From Rhodothermales bacterium (GTDB lineage Bacteria; Bacteroidota; Rhodothermia; Rhodothermales; UBA10348), in the NCBI GenBank assembly GCA_024711125.1, contig JANJTM010000027.1, positions 1 to 64,000 of the forward strand: DNA of 64,000 nt, read 5' to 3'. Below, piece by piece: positions 58,009-64,000 of the stretch; positions within the stretch are counted from its first letter, which is position 1, and the number at the start of each line of letters is the position of its first letter. The notes below the pieces were generated by a model. It was not told where the DNA came from, made no database searches, and worked only from the letters and a program-made list of their open reading frames with translations. A program made the translations under genes and the position numbers.

Positions 58009-59048
58009 CGGAATCCCTGGCCCTGTCGCGACCGGCGGCCGGCCGGTCCTCGCTGCGATTCGACGTGCCCGTCGACGGGCATGCACGACAGACCGCGCTC
58101 CTGGCGCACGACGGCATCGGCGAGGATTCGCTGGGCGTCCTGGTGCGGGAGTTCACCCGCGTCGGCATCGGCGTGCTCCACCTTCCCTCCGGGTTCGACG
58201 AGGGGGACGTACACGCGGCACTGGCGGCGGTCTCCGTCGCACACCCCCGTCCGTTTCTCGCGGTCGGGCACGGGACAGCCGGAGCCACGCTCCTGCACAG
58301 CGTTCTCGAAGCATCCTCGATCAGGGCCGTGGCGTTGGCGGGAGTCCCGGCCGACGACGCGTCGGTGGCCCGGCTCCCGGGCCTGCGTCGGCCGCTGCTC
58401 GTGCTTCATTCCCCGACCGACGTCGCCGTCGGCGTGGAGCACGCCGGCCGGCTCCTCGAAGCGGCACGGCATCCGAAGAGTTTCCTCGCGTTGGACGGCG
58501 CCGATCATGCCCTTTCCCGCCCGGCCGATGCCGCGTACGTCGGCGTGGCGACGGCCGCGTGGGCGCTGAGGTACGCCCCGGCTGCCGACGCGGCGCACGA
58601 GGATGCGCATCACGGCCACTGGGCGGCCGCCCGCATCGGCCGGGACCGGTTCCACACGGAGATCCTGGCCGGGGGCCACCCGGTAATCGCCGACGAACCG
58701 GCCTCGCTCGAGGGCACCAATCACGGGCCGACCCCCTACGAGCTGGTGCTCGCGGGCCTGGCCGGGTGCACCGCCATCACGATCCGCATGGTCGCCGACC
58801 GCAAGGGTTGGCCTCTCGAAGGAGTGAGGGTCCGGCTGCGGCACGACAAGGTCGAACCCGGAGAGAACGGTTGCGAGGCGAGGGGTCCGGGCAAGGTGGA
58901 CCTCTTCCGGGCGGAGGTGGGTCTCGAGGGTCCGTTGGAGCCCGAACAGTTCCGTCGCCTCATGGAGGTGGCCGAAAAGTGCCCCGTCCACAAGACGCTC
59001 AAGCTCGGAGCCTGCCTGCAGACCGTTGAACTCGGGCCGGAATCGTGA
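58005..59048 (+). CDS. Pseudo-hydrolase/OsmC fusion protein
   Basis: 347 aa from an ATG overlapping the preceding stop. The C-terminal OsmC domain (about 207-342) has both peroxidatic cysteines, C255 (LAGCTAIT) and C326 (EKCPVHKT), so thiol peroxidase activity is plausible. Fused alpha/beta-hydrolase-OsmC proteins are a known type, but here the hydrolase part (about 15-190) is short. The nucleophile elbow reads G88-H-G-T-A-G93, with Gly90 where Ser is expected. The late Asp/His (near 139 and H168) remain. The hydrolase domain is therefore probably inactive. Confidence 0.92.
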   Translation: MTESLALSRPAAGRSSLRFDVPVDGHARQTALLAHDGIGEDSLGVLVREFTRVGIGVLHLPSGFDEGDVHAALAAVSVAHPRPFLAVGHGTAGATLLHSVLEASSIRAVALAGVPADDASVARLPGLRRPLLVLHSPTDVAVGVEHAGRLLEAARHPKSFLALDGADHALSRPADAAYVGVATAAWALRYAPAADAAHEDAHHGHWAAARIGRDRFHTEILAGGHPVIADEPASLEGTNHGPTPYELVLAGLAGCTAITIRMVADRKGWPLEGVRVRLRHDKVEPGENGCEARGPGKVDLFRAEVGLEGPLEPEQFRRLMEVAEKCPVHKTLKLGACLQTVELGPES

Positions 59049-60055
59049 TCGCGGTCCTCGTGGAAGGGTTCGGCGGACCGGAGCGACTGGTGCTCGGCCG
59101 GGCCCCCGAACCCGGGGCCGGCCCGGGTGAGGTGGTCATCCGGATCGCCGCCACGGCGGTGAACCGGGCCGATCTCCTTCAGCGCGAGGGCCGGTATCCG
59201 CCCCCGGCCGGCGCCTCGGACATCCTCGGTCTCGAGGCGGCGGGCATCGTGGAGACGGTGGGGCAGGGTACCCGGCGCCTCGCGGTCGGCGATCGCGTCT
59301 TCGCGCTCCTTTCGGGTGGTGGCTACGCCGAGCGGGTGACGGTACCGGAGGCGCACTGCATGCGGATCCCTCCGGGCATGTCGTTCGTGGAGGCCGCCGC
59401 GCTGGCGGAAGCGTTCCTGACCGCCTGGCAGTCGCTCACCCGGCTTGCCGCACCCGCCGCCGGCGATGCCGTGCTGATCCACGCCGGGGCGTCGGGTGTC
59501 GGAACGGCGGCCCTGCAGATCGCCCGTGAATTGGGCCTGCGTCCGTTCGCGACCTGTTCTTCCTCCAAGACGGACGCATGCCTCGCGCTGGGCGCGGAAC
59601 GGGCCATCGACTATCGAGCCGGGTCCTTCGCCGACGTGGTGCTCGAAGCGACCGGCGGGCGTGGGGCATCGTGCGTGCTGGATCCGGTCGGAGCCCCGTA
59701 CCTGGCCGACGATCTGCGATGTCTTGCGATGGACGGGACGATCGTGTTGCTCGCCACCATGGGCGGCGCGCGGGTCGACGGTTTCGATCTGCGGGCGATG
59801 ATGCGGAAGCGCGCCACCTTGCGTGCGAGCACGCTGCGCAGCCGCGACGCGGGCTACAAATCGAGCCTCGTGACCGGGTTCGAGGACTTCGCGATGCCCC
59901 GTCTTTCGGATGGGCGATTGCGGCCCGTGATCCACGCGGTGTTCCCGTGGTCGCGCGCCGCCGACGCCCACCGTCTGCTCGAGTCCGGCGCGACCGTGGG
60001 CAAGATCGTTCTCGTCGTCGACGCGGGGCTCGCTCAGGCCCCGGTCCCGGCGTAG
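59045..60055 (+). CDS. Zinc-free NAD(P)H:quinone oxidoreductase (MDR family)
   Basis: 336 aa from a GTG overlapping the previous stop (GTGA). GroES-like N-terminal half with VNRADLLQREGRYPPPAGASDILGLE, Rossmann half with HAGASGVGTAALQIA. The pattern matches the PIG3/quinone reductase branch and no zinc ligands are seen. The triple coupling NRDE, OsmC fusion, quinone oxidoreductase suggests a redox-stress unit. Its end overlaps the convergent epimerase by 22 nt. Confidence 0.93.
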   Translation: MIAVLVEGFGGPERLVLGRAPEPGAGPGEVVIRIAATAVNRADLLQREGRYPPPAGASDILGLEAAGIVETVGQGTRRLAVGDRVFALLSGGGYAERVTVPEAHCMRIPPGMSFVEAAALAEAFLTAWQSLTRLAAPAAGDAVLIHAGASGVGTAALQIARELGLRPFATCSSSKTDACLALGAERAIDYRAGSFADVVLEATGGRGASCVLDPVGAPYLADDLRCLAMDGTIVLLATMGGARVDGFDLRAMMRKRATLRASTLRSRDAGYKSSLVTGFEDFAMPRLSDGRLRPVIHAVFPWSRAADAHRLLESGATVGKIVLVVDAGLAQAPVPA

Positions 60056-61071
60056 GTCGAGGTCGGGACCGCCCCGATTCCCGGTCTCCCCGTAGGAAGG
60101 ACGCGGCCTTCTTCCAGCAGGACGCCGTCGAACGGATCGTCCCGGATGAGCAGCGGCGCGTCCAGGTCCACGTAGTCGGCCAGCGGGGCGAGGTGCGCTG
60201 CCGCGGCTACGGCAAGGCTCGATTCGATCATGCATCCGAGCATGATCTTCAGATCGAGCGCCCGGGCTACGGAGACCATGGAACGGGTCGGCGCCAGCCC
60301 TCCGCACTTGGCGAGCTTGAAATTGACGCCGTCCACGGCACCGGCCAGCATGACCACGTCGTCGGCCGTGAATACGCTCTCGTCGGCGAAGATCGGCGGA
60401 ACGCCGTGGTGGGGCAGCAGACGGCGCAGCAGGTGCCAATCGTCCGCATCCCGGCTCGCGATCGGCTGCTCGAGAAATTCGACCCCCACGTCATGCAGGA
60501 GCGGGGCGAGCCGCATCGTCTGCGGGATCGACCACCCTCCGTTCGCATCCACGGCGATCATGGCCCGCGTGGCCTCGCGGGCCGTGCGAACGACCGCGAG
60601 ATCCCGATCGGGATCTCCGGATCCGACCTTCAGCTTGAGACGGTCTTCCGGTCCGAACCGACCGGCCTGTTCGCGAAGTTCGTCCAGGGAATCCGGGATG
60701 GACAGCGTCACGAACGAGCGGGGCGACATGCGGGGATCGAGGCCGAATAGCTCGTACAGCGGCCTTCCGATCCGTTTGCCCCAGAGATCGTGCACGGCGA
60801 GGTCGACCGCGCACCGGGCCGCGCTCGGGCCTTCGGGGAGGCGCGACAGCACGTGGTGGACAGGGGGCAGGCCATCGAGGGGACCGAGGTCCAGCCGGGC
60901 CACGTATTCCCGCACGTCGTCTGCCGTGGTTCCCAGGTACGGAGGTAATCCGGCCTCGCCGAACGCCCCGTCGAGATGCACCACGGCGTTGGTTCGGACC
61001 GTGCTCGTGCCGTGGGCGATCCGGAACGGCTTCCTCAACGTGATCTCGAGCGGTTGGACCTGGAGGGTCAT
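60034..61071 (-). CDS. Dipeptide epimerase (L-Ala-D/L-Glu epimerase-like, enolase superfamily)
   Basis: 345 aa. Enolase-superfamily residues are complete: KLKVG (K146, K148), D175 in AVDANGGW, E201 in LEQP, D230-E231 and FKLAKCGG (K252, K255). In family members the two lysines racemise the dipeptide C-terminal residue, often in murein-peptide recycling. Substrate specificity cannot be read here. Its ATG overlaps the stop of the upstream gene (ATGA). Confidence 0.92.
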   Translation of the reverse strand: MTLQVQPLEITLRKPFRIAHGTSTVRTNAVVHLDGAFGEAGLPPYLGTTADDVREYVARLDLGPLDGLPPVHHVLSRLPEGPSAARCAVDLAVHDLWGKRIGRPLYELFGLDPRMSPRSFVTLSIPDSLDELREQAGRFGPEDRLKLKVGSGDPDRDLAVVRTAREATRAMIAVDANGGWSIPQTMRLAPLLHDVGVEFLEQPIASRDADDWHLLRRLLPHHGVPPIFADESVFTADDVVMLAGAVDGVNFKLAKCGGLAPTRSMVSVARALDLKIMLGCMIESSLAVAAAAHLAPLADYVDLDAPLLIRDDPFDGVLLEEGRVLPTGRPGIGAVPTSTYAGTGA

Positions 61072-62078
61072 GGCGACGACTGCGACCGTGGATTGGGGGA
61101 TTCGTCCAGGCGGAAAACGCCCGGTACGTCGGCGCGAAGCAGGTCATGGAGCCGCTCCTCGAGGCGGGCGGGGGGCACGGTTCCCCATCCGTCGGGCGAG
61201 GAGACGGGCCATCCGCGATACCGGAGCGGGAGGAGGAAGCCGGCAGGGTCCGGTGCCTCGGCCGCCCGGCATTCCGCGCAGACGACGACCGCCGGCGGGG
61301 CGAGCGCGCATCCCGACCATTCGGCGACGCGGCGGCTCATGTCGCGCAGCGCGGGTGCGAGGGATTCGGCGAAGCCGGCCGCTTCTGCCGACGACCGCGC
61401 CGACACGACGGCCTCGATGCGCGGACTCGGCGAAGCCGACGGATCGGGCACCCCGATCAACAGCCGGTCTGCCGCGTCAAGGACACCGGCCCGAACGGCA
61501 TGGGACAGCAGGGCCGCGTACGACGCCGGGGCCGATGCGGTCGACGCGCCGCGACCGGCCGATACCATTCCGTGGAGCCGGGACGACCCGGACAGCACCG
61601 TCGGAAGGGTGCGCACGACGCGGCGGTCGGCGGGCGAACGCTCCTCCAGCGTGGCCCACGGCACGAGAAGACGATCCAGGCCGGCTTCGGCCGCCGCCGC
61701 GTCGAGTCGACGCGCGACGGCGACGAGGTCACCCTCGGGAACGCCCGCGCACAGGTCGGCGAACGACGAAACCCGGCACCGGACGGGTACCGCGGCGAAG
61801 TGCTTCGCGGCCAGGATGGTGACCGACGATCCGATCCTAGTCACGCGCTCCCACGCGTGCGACTCGACGCCGGATCGGCGGGTATCCGACAGATCGTGAA
61901 GCGGAAGATGGAGCAGCAGCGCCACGGGCTCCCCGCGCGCCCCGGGCGGGGATGCCGGGACCGCAACGACCGCGCGCAGCACCGACTCGGCGATCGAAGC
62001 GACGCGGTCGGCCGTCGCGTCCGGGCCCAGGGCGCGTTCGATGTCCTCGACGAGGGAGCGGAGGCGGTCCGTCTGCAT
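61068..62078 (-). CDS. Divergent DUF711/UPF0210-like protein (tentative)
   Basis: 336 aa cytosolic protein. By eye the segment about 90-190 follows the pattern of DUF711 (UPF0210): a V-x-x-RVS strand, D-x-V-x-VARxLDxAAxEAGxD, then RTLPTVLSGSSRLHGMVSAGR and the Ala-rich helix. The usual DUF711 length is about 450 aa, so this would be short and divergent. The C-terminal part is Cys- and Arg-containing (CAECRAAEAPDP) and unassigned. It is coupled to the dipeptide epimerase by a 4-nt overlap. Treat the family as a suggestion. Confidence 0.6.
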   Translation of the reverse strand: MQTDRLRSLVEDIERALGPDATADRVASIAESVLRAVVAVPASPPGARGEPVALLLHLPLHDLSDTRRSGVESHAWERVTRIGSSVTILAAKHFAAVPVRCRVSSFADLCAGVPEGDLVAVARRLDAAAAEAGLDRLLVPWATLEERSPADRRVVRTLPTVLSGSSRLHGMVSAGRGASTASAPASYAALLSHAVRAGVLDAADRLLIGVPDPSASPSPRIEAVVSARSSAEAAGFAESLAPALRDMSRRVAEWSGCALAPPAVVVCAECRAAEAPDPAGFLLPLRYRGWPVSSPDGWGTVPPARLEERLHDLLRADVPGVFRLDESPNPRSQSSP

Positions 62079-62170
62079 GGTCCTTTACGGCGCGTAGGGA
62101 AGCCCGCGGGCATCATGCCCGTGCGTCCGACCCGCGCCGCCGCAAACCTAGCCAATCCGCCGGCCCCATG

Positions 62171-62208
62171 AAAGCGCAAAGGGGGCTTCGCCCGACGGCG
62201 GAGCCCCC
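62171..62208 (-). terminator. Intrinsic terminator downstream of the DegP-like gene
   Basis: A 12-bp stem (62181-62192 with 62197-62208; one G-U) around CGAC, about 28 nt past the stop of the minus-strand protease gene. On the minus strand it is followed by TTTGCGCTTT (complement of 62171-62180). Position and shape fit a Rho-independent terminator. Confidence 0.7.
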
Positions 62209-62236
62209 CTCGCAGCGGCGCGACGGCGCGCGCGCG

Positions 62237-63775
62237 TCAGCCCGGCCGGGTGAGCGCCGTGAAGAAGGTGCGTACCTGGCCCTGGGAGGCGCGAAGCACC
62301 TTCACCATGAACGGTTTGCCCTCCTCGGAGGCCTCGACCACCTCGCGGAAGTCCTGGACGCTGCGGACCGGTTTGCGACCGGCTTCGACGATGACGTCAC
62401 CCTGGCGCAGTTCGGCGCTCCGGTAGGCGTCGCTGGCCGCGTCGACGGCGGTGACCAGCACGCCGCGGGTGCCGTTCTCGAGGCCCATCGATTCGGCGCG
62501 CTGCGCGTCGAGCGCCTGCAGGGTCAGGCCCATGGACTCGAGGGCGTCCTCGCCGGCACCCTCGGCGGGCTGGTTCTCGGCCGCCTGCGCGAGGAACTCC
62601 GACCGCTTGCCGAGGCGGACCGCGATCTCGCGCGTGCCGCCGTCACGGTGCACGGTAAGCGTCGGCCGGTCGCCGGGGGCCATGTTGCCGATCGTCGTGC
62701 GCAGCTCTTCGGAGCTGCGAAGCTCCCGGCCGTCGATATGCGTGATGATGTCGCCCTCGCGCAGTCCGGCTTCGGCCGCCGGAGCGTCCGGCGTGACGGC
62801 AGTGACCTGCGCCGAACCGCGCGGCACGCCGGCGGCCTGCGACAGTGCGGGGCTGACCGCGTCGAAGTTGACCCCGAGGAATCCCCTCTCGACCGACCCG
62901 TTCTCGACGAGTTGACGGGTGACGCTCTCGACGACGTCGACCGGAATGGCGAACCCGATGCCCTGGCTTCCGCCCGAACGCGAGTAGATCGCCGAGTTGA
63001 TGCCGATCAGCTCGCCCGCGAGATTGACGAGCGGACCGCCCGAGTTTCCCGGGTTGATCGCCGCGTCGGTCTGGATGAACGACGCGAAGAGGTTGAGCCG
63101 CGTCAGGTTGGGGCTCGTTCGGTGCAGTGCGCTGACGATGCCCGACGTCACCGTGTTGCCCAGTTCGGCGGCCAGGGGGGAACCGAAGGCCATGACCCAC
63201 TGCCCGATGCGCACGTCGGCGATTCGCCCGAACGGCACGGCGCGCAGTCCGTCAGCGTCGATGCGGATGACGGCGAGGTCGCTTTCCGGGTCCTTTCCGA
63301 CCACGGTGGCCTTGTGGAACGTACCGTTCGCGAGAACCACCTGGAGTTCCTCGGCGCCGTCGACCACGTGGTTGTTCGTGACGATGTAGCCGTCAGAGCG
63401 GATCACGACCCCGGATCCCAGGGCCTCGGAGCGGAACTCCTGGGGCTGCTGGTCAGGCATGCGGAAGAATTCTCCGAACGGTGTGCCCTCGAAGGGATTG
63501 ACGTTGCGGGTGCCCGGCAGGCGGCGGACCTGTTCCGAGCGGATCTGGACGACGCTCTCGTTGATGCGTTCGGCCGTCGAGACGAAGGCGTCTTCGAACG
63601 TGGCGGCCGAGACGTCGGTGCGCTGCAGGTCCGCCGGGACGGCCCTGGCGGGCGTCGCGGCGCGGTCGCCGGCGCCGAACCAGTTGGCGCCCATCGTCGC
63701 CGAGAGGATGCCGGCCGTGAACGCGACCACCACGAGGATCGCGATGGACGTACGGCCCTTGAGTCCGATGTTCAT
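62237..63775 (-). CDS. DegP/HtrA-family (Do) periplasmic serine protease
   Basis: 512 aa. A signal anchor (about 9-30) sends it to the periplasm. The trypsin-like domain has H136 (TNNHVV), D166 (ESDLAVI) and S245 (GNSGGPL); two PDZ domains follow (about 300-395 and 425-505: GFLGVNF, AEAGLREGDIITHIDG; VLVTAVDAAS, LRQGDVIVEAG). Envelope protein quality control. Its upstream region carries a small palindrome. It is monocistronic by its own terminator. Confidence 0.95.
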   Translation of the reverse strand: MNIGLKGRTSIAILVVVAFTAGILSATMGANWFGAGDRAATPARAVPADLQRTDVSAATFEDAFVSTAERINESVVQIRSEQVRRLPGTRNVNPFEGTPFGEFFRMPDQQPQEFRSEALGSGVVIRSDGYIVTNNHVVDGAEELQVVLANGTFHKATVVGKDPESDLAVIRIDADGLRAVPFGRIADVRIGQWVMAFGSPLAAELGNTVTSGIVSALHRTSPNLTRLNLFASFIQTDAAINPGNSGGPLVNLAGELIGINSAIYSRSGGSQGIGFAIPVDVVESVTRQLVENGSVERGFLGVNFDAVSPALSQAAGVPRGSAQVTAVTPDAPAAEAGLREGDIITHIDGRELRSSEELRTTIGNMAPGDRPTLTVHRDGGTREIAVRLGKRSEFLAQAAENQPAEGAGEDALESMGLTLQALDAQRAESMGLENGTRGVLVTAVDAASDAYRSAELRQGDVIVEAGRKPVRSVQDFREVVEASEEGKPFMVKVLRASQGQVRTFFTALTRPG

Positions 63776-63817
63776 GACGGTTGGGTGGGGGTTGCTATCG
63801 AATGTTCAGGTCCGGCG

Positions 63818-63830
63818 TGACAGGCTGTCA
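63818..63830. promoter_or_regulatory. Small palindrome upstream of the DegP-like gene
   Basis: TGACA-GGC-TGTCA, 43 nt upstream of the protease start. Possible operator or chance. A looser GC-rich stem (GCCCGG/CCGGGC) and a run of six A follow to 63867. The rest of the window to 64000 shows no gene. Confidence 0.25.
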
Positions 63831-64000
63831 GCCCGGGCCGGTACCGGGCGGTGTCGAAAAAATCGTGCCCGCCCGCGGCGCCGCGATACGGACGCCGCCA
63901 TCGTAGGGGTGTAACGGACGACGTGTGCCGTTTCGTATGCTCGGGCCGATTTCGGCACGGGGTTGCCGATCGCCCCGGCGCGTCGTTACGCCCGCGCCGG

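Noticed and set aside
63840-64000. The last bases of the window as the beginning of another gene
   Set aside because: No frame there starts with a recognisable protein before the window ends. It may hold promoter sequence, but nothing definite is visible.
1-64000. Mobile elements, prophage, tRNA or rRNA genes
   Set aside because: No transposase, integrase or terminal repeats are seen, and no cloverleaf or rRNA-like segment was found by reading. A tRNA search program could still be run to confirm.

Overview
The window is about 64 kb of GC-rich (roughly two-thirds G+C) bacterial chromosome, densely coding on both strands. No gene-free stretch exceeds about 230 bases. The longest gaps are 63776-64000, 62079-62236, 57057-57207, 31110-31254 and 17402-17532. 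I see no rRNA, tRNA, CRISPR array, insertion sequence, integrase or prophage. It reads as ordinary chromosomal core plus lineage-specific genes. Several traits point to a high-GC member of Bacteroidota, most like Rhodothermia (Rhodothermales/Salinibacter-type): almost no Shine-Dalgarno motif before starts, even of ribosomal protein genes; zinc-free S14 (89 aa), S4 and L36; map directly inside the ribosomal cluster; an acidic lipoprotein N-terminus after the lipobox Cys; a CxxC-less Mrp; and menaquinone methylase. The placement is inferred from these traits, not from a phylogeny.

Region 1 (1-17465): tuf followed by one uninterrupted + strand S10-spc-alpha supercluster: rpsJ, [lipocalin-like lipoprotein], rplC, rplD, rplW, rplB, rpsS, rplV, rpsC, rplP, rpmC, rpsQ, rplN, rplX, rplE, rpsN, rpsH, rplF, rplR, rpsE, rpmD, rplO, secY, map, rpmJ, rpsM, rpsK, rpsD, rpoA, rplQ, then a terminator. 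adk and infA are not present. Three oddities stand out: a lipoprotein gene between rpsJ and rplC; short hairpins in nearly every intercistronic gap; and an L17 tail built of 11-residue repeats.

Region 2 (17500-21326, +): rel (ppGpp synthetase/hydrolase), an HU-type protein, ruvX and def.

Region 3 (21327-25192, -): an operon of a biotin carrier protein, an NAD-epimerase fused in frame to a ZnuA-like metal-binding protein, a ZnuC ATPase with a His-rich tail, and a ZnuB permease.

Region 4 (25304-28009, +): a DUF1460 amidase-like exported protein, pfkA and the menaquinone methylase. Region 5 (28029-31109, -): a partner-switching signalling module (membrane GAF-PP2C phosphatase, STAS antagonist, RsbW-like kinase). 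Region 6 (31255-36226, +): an anchored protein with four repeats of an unrecognised domain, prmA, a Ppx/GppA phosphatase, Mrp and a NifU-like scaffold. Region 7 (36257-42147, -): DUF2461, two M20 peptidases, an M28 peptidase and a DUF58 protein. Region 8 (42249-49617, +): pyrR-pyrB, then an AttE-type ATPase and an FtsX-like permease fused to an AttH/CrtC-like lipocalin domain, an orphan HsdR-N-type nuclease domain and a HAL2-type nucleotidase. Region 9 (49614-57056, -): an aminotransferase, a TamB-like protein, aroB and a small barrel-like protein. Region 10 (57208-60055, +): an NRDE protein, a pseudo-hydrolase/OsmC fusion and a quinone oxidoreductase. Region 11 (60034-63775, -): a dipeptide epimerase, a DUF711-like protein and a DegP-type protease.

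The most unusual signal is the pair of in-frame fusions (22871-24682 and 44561-48181). In each, a cytosolic or inner-membrane protein runs without a stop into what looks like a complete lipoprotein signal peptide plus an extracytoplasmic binding domain.
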